A stretch of DNA of 64,000 nt from JAEVLT01 sp044598425 (GCA_044598425.1 CP172536.1:1240001-1304000); one strand, 5' to 3'. Counted from the first letter of the stretch, positions 7,406-16,105 are shown. A program made the numbers and translations. The notes: generated by a model not told the origin, from the letters alone.

Positions 7406-8233
7406 ATGGAACCATTCGTTTTACAAAAGCAATCCTTTTTTTCAATTGAACCGTGGACAGTTCAATTTCCCGGTCTTGCTGCTGGGATTACGACAAAAAA
7501 TGATGGGGTAAGCAATGGACCTTATTTGAGCCTTAATCTTGGCTTTCATGTCGGTGATGAAATAGGATCAGTGTGTGCCAACCGGGAAAAGGTCGGAATG
7601 CAGATTGACTTCCCGGTTCAAAATTGGGTAGGAGCCGAGCAGACACATGGAACCGTCATTCGAAAGGTAACAAAAGCAGATCGGGGGAAAGGCTCCCTCT
7701 CGTACGATGACTCCTTTAAGGGGACTGATGGGTTTTATACGAATGAACAGGGTGTGTTGCTTACACTTTGCTACGCCGATTGTGTACCGATTTTTTTCAT
7801 TGCGCCTAAAAAAAAGATGATCGGTGTCGCACATGCCGGCTGGAAGGGTACGGTCAAGCAAATTGCTGCCCATATGATCGAATTATGGAGGATGGAAGGG
7901 ATCCATCCGAAAGATATTTTTGCGGCGATTGGTCCATCTATTTGTGAAAAATGTTATATTGTAGATAATCGTGTTGTTGATTTAGTACAAAATATACTAG
8001 AAGATGTCGATGAAAAACCATATAATTTAATCACAGCAGGACAATATTCGTTAAATTTACAGAAAACAAATAAGCTGCTGTTGGAAAAAGTGGGAGTGCC
8101 GCCGCAAAATATTCTGATGACCTGTTATTGCTCCAGCTGTCACCACAGCCAATTTTTCTCCCACCGTCGGGACCGTGGGCAGACGGGCAGAATGTTAAGC
8201 TTTATTGGTTGGAAGGAGGCAAACAGTTTATGA
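7406..8233 (+). CDS. ylmD: YlmD/YfiH family multicopper-oxidase-like purine nucleoside phosphorylase
   Basis: A 275-residue laccase-domain (DUF152) protein. Family members act on purine nucleosides (adenosine phosphorolysis and deamination), and older work called them polyphenol oxidases. The zinc-binding His/Cys/His set is visible as EQTHGT, LCYADCVP and GVAHAGWKGT. A C-terminal CYCSSCHHSQFFSHRRD segment is also typical. ATG 7406 follows GAGGGAAAAG. Its stop overlaps ylmE by four bases (ATGA). It is the first gene of the division-linked ylm block; why it sits with division genes is not known. Confidence 0.9.
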   Translation: MEPFVLQKQSFFSIEPWTVQFPGLAAGITTKNDGVSNGPYLSLNLGFHVGDEIGSVCANREKVGMQIDFPVQNWVGAEQTHGTVIRKVTKADRGKGSLSYDDSFKGTDGFYTNEQGVLLTLCYADCVPIFFIAPKKKMIGVAHAGWKGTVKQIAAHMIELWRMEGIHPKDIFAAIGPSICEKCYIVDNRVVDLVQNILEDVDEKPYNLITAGQYSLNLQKTNKLLLEKVGVPPQNILMTCYCSSCHHSQFFSHRRDRGQTGRMLSFIGWKEANSL

Positions 8234-8922
8234 AAGTCGCTGTAAAACTTGAAGCCATTAAACAACAAATTGCTGATGCCTGCTACAAAGGCAACCGGAG
8301 CCCCGAGGACGTAAGGCTGATCGCCGTGACGAAATACGTCAGTACCTCACGAGCGCAAGAGGCACTTGAAGCAGGAGTATGCGATCTTGGAGAAAATCGA
8401 GATGAAGGGCTGCTTGAAAAGTGGGAAGTGTTAAAGGACAAGCCTGTTTGGCATTTTATCGGCTCCCTGCAAACGCGAAAAGTAAAAAATATAATTGATA
8501 AAGTCGATTATATCCATTCGCTTGATCGTCTTTCTTTAGCAGAAGAAATTCAAAAGCGTGCTTCCCAAAAAGTAAACTGCCTCGTACAAGTGAATGTTTC
8601 GGGTGAAGAATCAAAACATGGCCTGCATCCGGATGAAGTCATCCCGTTTATTGAACAGCTGCATTCGTTGGATAAAATCGTGATTGCCGGTTTAATGACG
8701 ATGGCACCATTGACGAATGATGAAGAGGTTCTGCACAATTGTTTTCGCGAATTGAGAGAACTTCGGGAACAGGTAAAGGCCCGTCAATTTGCTTTTGCCC
8801 CGTGCAATCATCTATCCATGGGAATGTCGAATGATTTTCAAATTGCTGTTGAAGAAGGCGCAACAATGGTTCGAATAGGAACCGCACTTGTCGGTGAAGA
8901 TGAAGAGGAGGTGCAAAAATGA
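8230..8922 (+). CDS. ylmE: YggS/PLPBP family pyridoxal phosphate homeostasis protein
   Basis: A 230-residue TIM-barrel protein that binds PLP without known catalysis and balances B6 vitamers and some amino acid pools. The PLP lysine lies in IAVTKYV (about residue 35), followed by LGENRDEGLLEKW, WHFIGSLQTRKVK, LVQVNVSGEESKHG, GLMTMAP and SMGMSNDF, all family signatures. ATG 8230 overlaps the ylmD stop and is preceded by GGAAGGAGG. Its own stop overlaps sepF by four bases. Confidence 0.93.
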   Translation: MKVAVKLEAIKQQIADACYKGNRSPEDVRLIAVTKYVSTSRAQEALEAGVCDLGENRDEGLLEKWEVLKDKPVWHFIGSLQTRKVKNIIDKVDYIHSLDRLSLAEEIQKRASQKVNCLVQVNVSGEESKHGLHPDEVIPFIEQLHSLDKIVIAGLMTMAPLTNDEEVLHNCFRELRELREQVKARQFAFAPCNHLSMGMSNDFQIAVEEGATMVRIGTALVGEDEEEVQK

Positions 8923-9353
8923 GCATTAAGTCAAAAATTAAAACATTTTTCTTTTTAGATGATGAATATGATGATAGTGAAGAGTATGGAGAAACTCCTG
9001 AACCGGTAAAACAACCGCAAAGACAGCAGGTAAAAACGCCGAATGTGGTCAGTTTGCAAAGTGTTCAAAAATCGTCAAAGGTGATTTTGGTTGAACCGCG
9101 TGTTTATGCGGAGGCGCAGGAGGTCGCTGACCATTTGAAAAACCGTCGAGCGGTTGTTGTGAATCTGCAGCGAATTGATCACGATCAGGCGAAGCGAATT
9201 GTCGATTTTCTCAGCGGCACTGTGTACGCAATTGGCGGGGATATTCAGCGAATCGGTACGAGTATTTTTCTATGTACGCCCGATAATGTAGAAATTTCAG
9301 GCAATATTTCTGAAATCGTCCAGGAACATGATTTCCAAGATACGAGGTGGTAA
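8919..9353 (+). CDS. sepF: Cell division protein SepF
   Basis: FtsZ-binding protein that forms rings and helps anchor the Z-ring. The 144-residue product has an N-terminal amphipathic membrane-binding helix (SIKSKIKTFFFL), an acidic and glutamine-rich linker (residues 15-45) and the conserved C-terminal SepF core (VILVEPRVYAEAQEVADHL, VVVNLQRIDHDQAKRIVDFL, IQRIGTSIFLCTP). ATG 8919 overlaps the ylmE stop by four bases and has an AGAGGAGG site. B. subtilis SepF is about 150 residues. Confidence 0.96.
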   Translation: MSIKSKIKTFFFLDDEYDDSEEYGETPEPVKQPQRQQVKTPNVVSLQSVQKSSKVILVEPRVYAEAQEVADHLKNRRAVVVNLQRIDHDQAKRIVDFLSGTVYAIGGDIQRIGTSIFLCTPDNVEISGNISEIVQEHDFQDTRW

Positions 9354-9359
9354 GCAAGC

Positions 9360-9623
9360 ATGGCAACCCTTTTATTCATTTTAACAAAAGTAATTACGTA
9401 CTATTCCTATGCATTGATTGTTTATATTTTCATGTCATGGTTCCCAAATGCGAGAGAAACGGCAATTGGTCAATTTCTTGCGCGAATTTGTGAACCTTAT
9501 CTTGAACCGTTTCGAAGGATTATTCCACCGATAGGCATGATTGACATTTCTCCAATTGTGGCCATTTTAGTCTTGAATTTTGCCACTTCGGGACTTGCGC
9601 AATTATTTAGCTGGATCGCCTAA
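9360..9623 (+). CDS. ylmG: YggT family membrane protein YlmG
   Basis: An 87-residue protein with two hydrophobic segments (about 3-26 and 63-84) and the YggT signature around MSWFPNARE and EPYLEPFRRIIPPIGMIDISP. It sits six bases after sepF. YggT proteins are coded beside division or cell-shape genes in many bacteria; function is not settled. Confidence 0.88.
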   Translation: MATLLFILTKVITYYSYALIVYIFMSWFPNARETAIGQFLARICEPYLEPFRRIIPPIGMIDISPIVAILVLNFATSGLAQLFSWIA

Positions 9624-9660
9624 GCGGCCGCCCGGTTTTCGCTTATGTTGAGGAGTCGGT

Positions 9661-10434
9661 ATGAATATTTATCAGCATTTTAGACATGAAGAAAAAGATT
9701 TTATCGATCAAGTTTTAAATTGGAAAAGCAGTGTGGAAAAAACGTATGCGCCGAAGTTGACAGATTTCCTTGATCCGCGGGAACAGCAAATTGTCAAGCT
9801 GATTTTCGGAGAAAACTCCGATGTGAAAGTTGAGTTTTTTGGAGGGACAGCGCAATCTGAACGCAAAAGAGCGATGCTTCTTCCCGATTATTTAACAGCC
9901 GATCAAGGAGATTTTCAAATTCGTTTATATGAAGTCGAATATCCAAGCAAGTTTATTACAATCGAGCATCGGCAAGTTTTGGGCAGTTTAATGTCTGTTG
10001 GCTTAAAACGAGGGAAGTTTGGCGACATTCTTGTCAAAGAAAAACAAATTCAGTTTTTTGTCAGTGCGGATGTGGGAGATTATATTGAAATGCAAGTGAA
10101 ATCGATCGGCAAGGCAACGGTCGATTTGCTCCCGAAAACACTAGATGAAGCGCTGGTGTTAAAGGATGTTTGGACGGAAGAAGAACTAACGGTTTCGTCC
10201 CTCCGCTTGGATACGGCTGTTTCTGGGATTCATCATTTGGCGCGGCAAAAATCCCAGATTTTAATACAGCAAGGACTCGTTAAAGTGAATTGGACGCTGA
10301 TTGACAACCCTTCTTTCGAATTAAAGGAAGGTGACATGATTTCTGCCCGCGGTCACGGCAGGGTGAAAATTTTGTCTATCGAAGGAAAAACGAAGAAAGA
10401 AAAATGGCGAATACGGATCGGAAAGCAAAAATAA
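9661..10434 (+). CDS. ylmH: S4-domain RNA-binding protein YlmH
   Basis: A 257-residue protein with a novel N-terminal region (1-175, with HRQVLGSLMSVGLKRGKFGDI in the middle, shared by the family) and an S4 RNA-binding domain near residues 180-245 (LRLDTAVSGIHHLARQ, GLVKVNW, MISARGHGRVKI). YlmH binds 50S subunits and in B. subtilis has been tied to ribosome-associated quality control, overlapping with RqcP. RqcH, the core of that pathway, is coded in this window on the other strand. Ribosome site TGAGGAGT precedes ATG 9661. Confidence 0.9.
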   Translation: MNIYQHFRHEEKDFIDQVLNWKSSVEKTYAPKLTDFLDPREQQIVKLIFGENSDVKVEFFGGTAQSERKRAMLLPDYLTADQGDFQIRLYEVEYPSKFITIEHRQVLGSLMSVGLKRGKFGDILVKEKQIQFFVSADVGDYIEMQVKSIGKATVDLLPKTLDEALVLKDVWTEEELTVSSLRLDTAVSGIHHLARQKSQILIQQGLVKVNWTLIDNPSFELKEGDMISARGHGRVKILSIEGKTKKEKWRIRIGKQK

Positions 10435-10447
10435 TTTGGTTTTTATA

Positions 10448-10488
10448 GCAGGAATTACTTGAAAATTGTCGAATGTTTCTACTATACA
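10448..10488 (+). promoter_or_regulatory. Composite divIVA promoter (SigmaH, SigmaA, Spo0A box)
   Basis: GCAGGAATT (10448-10456), 11 bases, GTCGAATGT (10468-10476) fits the SigmaH pattern with one mismatch. Overlapping it is a SigmaA-type pair TTGAAA (10459-10464), 18 bases, TATACA (10483-10488). An exact Spo0A box TTGTCGAA (10466-10473 region) overlaps the SigmaH -10 and lies between the SigmaA elements. Which form is used is inference. Confidence 0.55.
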
Positions 10489-10522
10489 TAAAAAGCTGAC
10501 AATTTATTATGGAGGTGGCATC

Positions 10523-11038
10523 ATGCCATTAACGCCGTTAGATATACACAATAAGGAATTTACTAAAGGGTTTAGAGGTTACGATGAAGATGAAGTAAAT
10601 GAGTTTCTTGATCAAGTCATTAAAGATTATGAATTGGTCTTGCGCGAGAAAAAGGAATTGGAAGAACGCCTTGCAGAAATGAAGGAGCGTTTGAGCCATT
10701 TTTCAAATATCGAAGAAACGCTGAATAAATCGATTGTGATTGCTCAGGAAGCCGGGGAAGAGGTAAAGCGCAACGCCCAAAAAGAAGCAAAACTGATCGT
10801 TAAAGAAGCGGAAAAAAATTCCGACCGAATTATCAATGAATCATTGTCGAAAGCAAGAAAAATTGCTCTCGAAATAGAGGAATTGAAAAAGCAATCGAAG
10901 GTTTTCCGGACACGCTTTAAAATGCTGGTGGAGGCTCAGCTCGATTTGCTCAACAATGATGATTGGGATCATTTACTTGAATACGAACTGGATGCGACTG
11001 AATTAAAAGCCACCCAAGAGGAAGATTCACTGGCATAA
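10523..11038 (+). CDS. divIVA: Septum-site and polar scaffold protein DivIVA
   Basis: Coiled-coil scaffold that binds negatively curved membrane at septa and poles and recruits MinJ-MinCD and sporulation factors. The 171-residue product has the lipid-binding N-domain (PLTPLDIHNKEFTKGFRGYD) with Phe17 and Arg18 at the same positions as in B. subtilis. Two coiled-coil blocks follow (about 30-70 and 85-150), and the tail is acidic. ATG 10523 is set by GGAGGTGG 5-6 bases upstream; an in-frame start at 10466 lies inside the promoter. It is followed by the ileS leader without its own clear terminator. Confidence 0.96.
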   Translation: MPLTPLDIHNKEFTKGFRGYDEDEVNEFLDQVIKDYELVLREKKELEERLAEMKERLSHFSNIEETLNKSIVIAQEAGEEVKRNAQKEAKLIVKEAEKNSDRIINESLSKARKIALEIEELKKQSKVFRTRFKMLVEAQLDLLNNDDWDHLLEYELDATELKATQEEDSLA

Positions 11039-11039
11039 C

Positions 11040-11069
11040 TTGACGTGCCGGCATCCTTTCGATTATAAT
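11040..11069 (+). promoter_or_regulatory. Promoter of the ileS T-box transcript
   Basis: TTGACG (11040-11045), 18 bases, TATAAT (11064-11069), a strong SigmaA promoter starting two bases after the divIVA stop. Transcription would start near 11076, at the 5' end of the T-box leader. Confidence 0.8.
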
Positions 11070-11075
11070 TTTGGA

Positions 11076-11350
11076 AATAGCAGTATAGACGATTAATGAC
11101 AGTGAAGGGGACAGTACATTTTCCGGGAACTTTTTGTTCAGCGAGTTGGGGATGGTGAAAGCCCAATAAAAAGGGGAAAATGGAAGATCGCCCTGGAGTT
11201 CCATGCTGAAACCCGAATGGGAAATAGGCTTTGGCGGGTTGTTCACGTTACGAATAGACGAAGAGGACTGCAGTCAATGCTGTCAATCAGGGTGGTACCG
11301 CGAGATTCAAACCTTCTCGTCCCTATTTAGGGATGAGAAGGTTTTTTTAT
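11076..11350 (+). promoter_or_regulatory. T-box riboswitch (Ile) with terminator, leader of ileS
   Basis: The leader has the AGTGAAGG start of stem I, an AGTA/GAA S-turn pair (AGTA about 11113; GAA 11183-11185) flanked by the pairing strands CATTTTCC and GGAAAATG, and an ATC (Ile) triplet at 11187-11189 in the specifier position. The T-box AGGGTGGTACCGCG (11289-11302) contains TGGT, complementary to the tRNA 3' end. The terminator is a long stem (about 11309-11343, loop ATTT at the tip) followed by seven T. Uncharged tRNA-Ile should favour the antiterminator and expression of ileS. Confidence 0.93.
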
Positions 11351-11385
11351 TTGGAAAAAGCAATGAGTAACAGGAGGAAATGTGA

Positions 11386-14157
11386 ATGGAGTACAAAGAT
11401 ACGTTATTAATGCCGCAGACGGATTTTCCTATGCGTGGCAATCTTCCAAACAGGGAACCCGAAATTCAGGCGGAATGGGAAGAAATGGGCATTTATAAAA
11501 AGGTTCAAGAACGGACAAAAGACCGTCCAATGTTCATTCTGCATGATGGACCGCCATATGCCAATGGTGATATCCATATGGGGCACGCACTTAACAAAAT
11601 TTTAAAGGATTTCATTGTTCGTTATAAATCAATGAGCGGTTTCAATGCCCCATATGTTCCAGGCTGGGACACGCATGGTCTGCCAATTGAGCAGGCGTTA
11701 ACAAATAAAGGCGTAAAGCGTAAAGAAATGACCGTTGCGGAATTTCGCAAGCTTTGTGCCGAGTATGCATTACAGCAAATCGACAATCAACGCTCACAAT
11801 TTAAACGTTTAGGTGTTCGCGGTGACTGGGAAAATCCTTATATTACACTAAAGCCTGAATATGAAGCGCAGCAAATTAAAGTGTTTGGTGAAATGGCAAA
11901 AAAAGGATATATCTACAAAGGGAAAAAGCCGGTATATTGGTCTCCTTCAAGTGAATCTGCATTAGCAGAGGCAGAAATTGAATACAAAGATAAGCGCTCT
12001 CCGTCGATTTATGTTGCTTTTAAAGTGAAAGATGGAAAAAATGTTCTTGATACGGACACAAGTATTGTCATTTGGACGACGACACCATGGACAATTCCTG
12101 CCAATCTGGGAATTTCCGTCCATCCGGATTTAACATATGTGGTAGTAACCGCTGATGGAAAAAAATATCTAGTAGCCGAAGCACTTTTAGAATCGGTAAC
12201 AAAAGAGGTTGGCTGGGAAAGCCCTGAAATTGTTCAGAAGGTAAAAGGCACTGAACTTGAAAACATCCTTGCCATGCATCCATTATATGGACGGGATTCC
12301 CTTGTGATGCTTGGAGAACATGTGACTACTGATGCAGGTACAGGGTGTGTTCATACCGCACCGGGACACGGGGAAGATGACTTTTATGTCGGCCAAAAAT
12401 ATGGTTTGGATGTCCTTTGTCCTGTTGATGATAAAGGCTGCATGACAGATGAGGCACCTGGTTTTGAGGGATTGTTTTATGACGAAGCGAATAAATTAAT
12501 CAGCCAGCGATTAGAGGAAGCAGGTGCGCTATTAAAGCTCAGTTTCATTACTCACTCTTATCCGCATGATTGGCGGACGAAAAAACCGGTTATTTTTCGA
12601 GCAACGGCACAATGGTTTGCATCCATTAAAGACTTCCGCGCTGAACTTCTTCAGGCTGTAAAGGAAACAAAATGGGTTCCTGCATGGGGAGAGACACGCC
12701 TTTATAATATGGTTCGCGATCGCGGTGATTGGTGCATATCAAGGCAGCGCGTATGGGGCGTTCCGATTCCAGTCTTTTATGGGGAAAATGGCGAAGCGAT
12801 CATCAACGACGAAACGATCAGCCATATTTCGCAATTATTCCGCGAGCACGGTTCAAACATTTGGTTTGAACGGGAAGCAAAAGATTTACTGCCGGAAGGA
12901 TTTACCCATCCAAGCAGCCCGAATGGCACGTTTACGAAAGAAACAGATATTATGGATGTTTGGTTTGATTCCGGTTCTTCCCATCAAGCAGTGCTCGAGG
13001 AAAGAGATGACCTTCAGCGTCCGGCTGACCTTTATCTTGAGGGATCTGACCAATACCGCGGCTGGTTCAATTCTTCCTTATCGACAGGGGTCGCAGTTAC
13101 AGGAAGGGCACCTTATAAAGGCGTATTAAGCCATGGATTTGCTCTTGATGGTGAAGGAAGAAAAATGAGTAAATCAATCGGCAATGTTGTAGTACCTGCC
13201 AAAGTAATGAATCAGCTAGGTGCGGATATTCTGCGACTTTGGGTTGCTTCAGTTGATTATCAGGCTGATGTCCGTGTTTCCGATGCAATTCTTAAACAGG
13301 TTGCAGAAGTTTACCGCAAGATCCGTAACACGTTCCGCTTCTTGCTTGGAAACCTGGCGGATTTCAATCCTGAAGTTGACGGGATTGCATACGAAGATTT
13401 GCGTGAAGTGGATCAATTTATGCTTGTTAAGTTAAATAAGTTGATAAAATATGCAAAAAATGCCTATGAAAATTACGAGTTTGCCGGCATTTATCATGCG
13501 ATCAATAATTTCTGCACATTGGACTTGAGTGCATTTTATCTTGATTTTGCTAAAGATGTTCTCTACATTGAGGCAAAAGATCAGCATGATCGCCGCGCCA
13601 TTCAGACCGTGTTGCATGAGTCTTTGATTGCTTTGACAAAATTGGTGGCGCCGATCCTTTCTCATACAGCAGATGAAGTGTGGAAATTCATTCCGTCTGC
13701 AGCGGAAGAAAGTGTCCAGTTAACAGATATGCCAGAATTCCGTGCATTAGCAAATGCAGAAGCCATTGAAGCGAAGTGGAACGGGTTCTTAAAACTTCGC
13801 GATGATGTTTTAAAAGCGCTTGAAGAAGCGCGGAATGAAAAAGTAATTGGCAAGTCTTTAACGGCAAAAGTAACATTATATGTAAATGAAAAGACAAAAG
13901 CCCTTTTAGACTCCATTGAAGAAAACCTTCAACAGCTTTTCATTGTATCAGGTTTCGAAGTTGCCGGGGCTTATGAGGATGCACCGGACAATGCGTTAAA
14001 GCTTGAGTCCGCTGCCATTGTTGTGACGAAAGCGGAAGGAGAAACTTGTGAAAGATGCTGGGTTGTTTCACCGGAAGTCGGGCAGGATCAAGAGCATCCA
14101 GGGTTATGTCCGCGCTGTGCCGTGGTTGTAAAAGAACATTATTCCCATTTGGCATAA
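11386..14157 (+). CDS. ileS: Isoleucyl-tRNA synthetase
   Basis: Class I aminoacyl-tRNA synthetase that charges tRNA-Ile. The 923-residue product has the HIGH-type motif HMGH (64-67), the CP1 editing domain (about 190-400, with WTTTPWTIPAN and GTGCVHTAPGHGEDD), KMSKS (593-597) and a C-terminal zinc site CERC/CPRC (Cys 888, 891, 908, 911). The ribosome site is CAGGAGGAAA. Length agrees with B. subtilis (921). Expression is governed by the T-box leader upstream, and a terminator follows. Confidence 0.98.
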   Translation: MEYKDTLLMPQTDFPMRGNLPNREPEIQAEWEEMGIYKKVQERTKDRPMFILHDGPPYANGDIHMGHALNKILKDFIVRYKSMSGFNAPYVPGWDTHGLPIEQALTNKGVKRKEMTVAEFRKLCAEYALQQIDNQRSQFKRLGVRGDWENPYITLKPEYEAQQIKVFGEMAKKGYIYKGKKPVYWSPSSESALAEAEIEYKDKRSPSIYVAFKVKDGKNVLDTDTSIVIWTTTPWTIPANLGISVHPDLTYVVVTADGKKYLVAEALLESVTKEVGWESPEIVQKVKGTELENILAMHPLYGRDSLVMLGEHVTTDAGTGCVHTAPGHGEDDFYVGQKYGLDVLCPVDDKGCMTDEAPGFEGLFYDEANKLISQRLEEAGALLKLSFITHSYPHDWRTKKPVIFRATAQWFASIKDFRAELLQAVKETKWVPAWGETRLYNMVRDRGDWCISRQRVWGVPIPVFYGENGEAIINDETISHISQLFREHGSNIWFEREAKDLLPEGFTHPSSPNGTFTKETDIMDVWFDSGSSHQAVLEERDDLQRPADLYLEGSDQYRGWFNSSLSTGVAVTGRAPYKGVLSHGFALDGEGRKMSKSIGNVVVPAKVMNQLGADILRLWVASVDYQADVRVSDAILKQVAEVYRKIRNTFRFLLGNLADFNPEVDGIAYEDLREVDQFMLVKLNKLIKYAKNAYENYEFAGIYHAINNFCTLDLSAFYLDFAKDVLYIEAKDQHDRRAIQTVLHESLIALTKLVAPILSHTADEVWKFIPSAAEESVQLTDMPEFRALANAEAIEAKWNGFLKLRDDVLKALEEARNEKVIGKSLTAKVTLYVNEKTKALLDSIEENLQQLFIVSGFEVAGAYEDAPDNALKLESAAIVVTKAEGETCERCWVVSPEVGQDQEHPGLCPRCAVVVKEHYSHLA

Positions 14158-14227
14158 GAGAAGCGGAAAACGTTCGAAGCTAGACAGTAAACGTAGCTAA
14201 GACATAATTTTAGTTAGAAAATATACG

Positions 14228-14266
14228 ACAGAAAAGGTCCCTTTTGGGGACTTTTCTGTTTTTTTC
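14228..14266 (+). terminator. Terminator after ileS
   Basis: A 9-base-pair stem (ACAGAAAAG with CTTTTCTGT), a one-base bulge and four more pairs (TCCC with GGGA) lead into eight T. The stem is also A-rich on its 5' side. Confidence 0.92.
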
Positions 14267-14364
14267 CACACCCGTTAATTGTTGTAGCGCTTGACAAAAG
14301 TTTTTCCGTGTTAGCTCATTTCCTCCGGATAAAATAGTAAAAACGATTAAACGGAGGTATCATC

Positions 14365-14649
14365 ATGAATGCAACAGAAGAAAAGCTGTATGTAGAACTC
14401 CGTCAGACTGAACAAGAAATTCTTGCTTCGTTAAAGCAAAGACAAAAGAATGATTGGCTGAAAAGCATTTTAGAAGAAGAATTAACAGATATTCGCTCGG
14501 CAATCGATAAAGTTGAAAATGGGTGCTACGGGCAATGTGAACTATCCGGTGAACTGTTTCCTGAAGAATTTTTAAAGATCATGCCAACGGCAAAAACAAG
14601 AGATGATTTTCAAAAGGTTGGTTCTTTTTACCGAAAACCAATCCATTGA
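14365..14649 (+). CDS. ylyA: DksA/TraR-like protein YlyA, zinc-ligand poor
   Basis: A 94-residue protein with a helical N-terminal half (about 1-50) and a short TraR/DksA-like C-terminal segment, VENGCYGQCELSGELFP then MPTAKTRDDF. In related YteA-type proteins this segment is a CxxC...CxxC zinc finger. Here the second cysteine of the first pair is Ser (CELS) and both cysteines of the last pair are missing. By position (ileS-ylyA-lspA) it is YlyA, described in B. subtilis as a forespore protein that binds RNA polymerase and modulates SigG genes. GGATAAAATA (14327-14336) resembles a SigF/G -10, but I see no good -35. The ribosome site is CGGAGGT. Confidence 0.7.
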   Translation: MNATEEKLYVELRQTEQEILASLKQRQKNDWLKSILEEELTDIRSAIDKVENGCYGQCELSGELFPEEFLKIMPTAKTRDDFQKVGSFYRKPIH

Positions 14650-14659
14650 TAAAGTATCA

Positions 14660-14689
14660 TTGGCTCATCCTTTAAAATTATGCTAAAAT
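14660..14689 (+). promoter_or_regulatory. Candidate extended -10 promoter of lspA
   Basis: TTGGCT (14660-14665), 18 bases, TAAAAT (14684-14689) with TGC directly before it, the extended -10 form. It lies about 40 bases before the lspA start. Confidence 0.5.
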
Positions 14690-14727
14690 GCTAAGGAAGT
14701 CACGAGCAGATGCGGAGGTTTTTCTTA

Positions 14728-15219
14728 GTGTTTTATTATTTACTTGCCTTTTTCATTATCGTATTAGATCAGTTTACAAAGTGGCTGGTTGTAAGCAAAA
14801 TGAAATTTGGCCAAAGCATTACGATTATTGATCAATTTCTTTATATTACCTCCCACAGAAATCGAGGAGCGGCATGGGGGATTCTTCAGGGGCAGATGTG
14901 GTTGTTTTATGTGATCACACTGATTGTAATCGTGGCAATTGTTTATTATATTCAAAAAGCGGCAAAAGGGAAAATCTTGTTGGGTATTTCGCTTGCTCTT
15001 ATGCTTGGAGGCGCTATTGGTAATTTTATCGATCGAGTCTTTCGAAAAGAAGTGGTTGATTTCATTCATACCTTTATTTTTACTTACGACTTTCCTGTCT
15101 TTAATGTTGCCGATTCATCTCTCGTCATTGGTGTTGCGCTCTTGATGATTCAAATGCTGCGGGATGAGAGAGAAACGAAGGAGAAAACTTATGGAGAAAA
15201 TGGAACACATCGTTCTTGA
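14728..15219 (+). CDS. lspA: Lipoprotein signal peptidase (signal peptidase II)
   Basis: Membrane aspartic protease that cuts the signal peptide of diacylglyceryl-prolipoproteins. The 163-residue product has four membrane segments. The family motifs are an N-terminal LDQFTKWLV, then GGAIGNFIDR and FNVADSS, the last two bearing the catalytic aspartates. GTG 14728 is chosen because GCGGAGG (14712-14718) lies 9 bases before it; an ATG at 14710 precedes that site. The B. subtilis protein has a similar N-terminus and 154 residues. Its end overlaps ylyB by 29 bases. Confidence 0.95.
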   Translation: MFYYLLAFFIIVLDQFTKWLVVSKMKFGQSITIIDQFLYITSHRNRGAAWGILQGQMWLFYVITLIVIVAIVYYIQKAAKGKILLGISLALMLGGAIGNFIDRVFRKEVVDFIHTFIFTYDFPVFNVADSSLVIGVALLMIQMLRDERETKEKTYGENGTHRS

Positions 15220-16096
15220 GGATCAAAAAGGCGATCGCATTGATAAAGTCCTTTCCTCACTAAACGATGAATGGTCGAGGACACAAGTACAGCAATGGAT
15301 TAAAGATGGAAGAGTACTTGTCAATCAACAGCACGTAAAAACCAATTATAAAGTTTCTTCAAATGACAAAATTGTCATCAGCATTCCGGAGCCGAAAGAA
15401 CTTGATGTCATTCCAGAGGAAATGCACTTAGACATTTTTTATGAGGACAGTGATGTTCTTGTTGTAAATAAACCAAGGGGAATGGTTGTGCACCCCGCAC
15501 CCGGCCATTTAACAGGAACACTTGTGAATGGCTTGATGGCTCATTGCAAAGATTTATCAGGGATTAACGGTGTATTAAGGCCAGGGATTGTGCACCGGAT
15601 TGATAAAGATACATCGGGCTTGTTAATGGTTGCAAAAAACGATATGGCTCATGAAAGTCTTGTTAATCAACTTGTTGAGAAGACCGTCACCCGGAAATAT
15701 AAAGCGGTCGTCCACGGGGTTATTCCGCATGACTTTGGAACAATTGATGCCCCTCTTGGCCGAGATCCAAAAGACCGGCAGAGTATGATGGTTGTGGATG
15801 ATGGAAAACACGCCGTGACCCATTTCCACGTGCTGGAGCGTTTCACCAATTATACTTTTATTGAATGCCAATTGGAAACTGGGCGCACCCATCAAATTCG
15901 GGTACATATGAAGTATATCGGCTATCCGCTTGCTGGCGACCCCAAATACGGACCAAAGAAAACGCTTGATATTGATGGACAGGCCCTCCATGCGGGAGTA
16001 TTAGGATTTACGCACCCGAGAACAGGAAACTATTTGGAATTTGAAGCACCGTTGCCAGACGATTTTAACCGGCTGCTTGAGCAACTTCGGAAATGA
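15191..16096 (+). CDS. ylyB: RluD-type 23S rRNA pseudouridine synthase YlyB
   Basis: Converts uridine to pseudouridine in rRNA. The 301-residue product has an N-terminal S4 domain (about 15-75, DRIDKVLSSLNDEWSRTQVQ) and the catalytic RluA/RluD domain with VHRIDKDTSGLLMVAK, whose Asp is the nucleophile, and GRTHQIRVHMKYIGYPLAGD. ATG 15191 is set by AAGGAG 7 bases upstream; an in-frame ATG at 15164 lies deeper in lspA. Target uridines are inferred from family similarity (RluD class). Confidence 0.92.
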   Translation: MEKMEHIVLEDQKGDRIDKVLSSLNDEWSRTQVQQWIKDGRVLVNQQHVKTNYKVSSNDKIVISIPEPKELDVIPEEMHLDIFYEDSDVLVVNKPRGMVVHPAPGHLTGTLVNGLMAHCKDLSGINGVLRPGIVHRIDKDTSGLLMVAKNDMAHESLVNQLVEKTVTRKYKAVVHGVIPHDFGTIDAPLGRDPKDRQSMMVVDDGKHAVTHFHVLERFTNYTFIECQLETGRTHQIRVHMKYIGYPLAGDPKYGPKKTLDIDGQALHAGVLGFTHPRTGNYLEFEAPLPDDFNRLLEQLRK

Positions 16097-16105
16097 AAAT
16101 AAGCA

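Noticed and set aside
14291..14335. TTGACA and TAAAAT upstream of ylyA as a SigmaA promoter
   Set aside because: They are 33 bases apart; a SigF/G-type -10 is possible but no matching -35 is visible.
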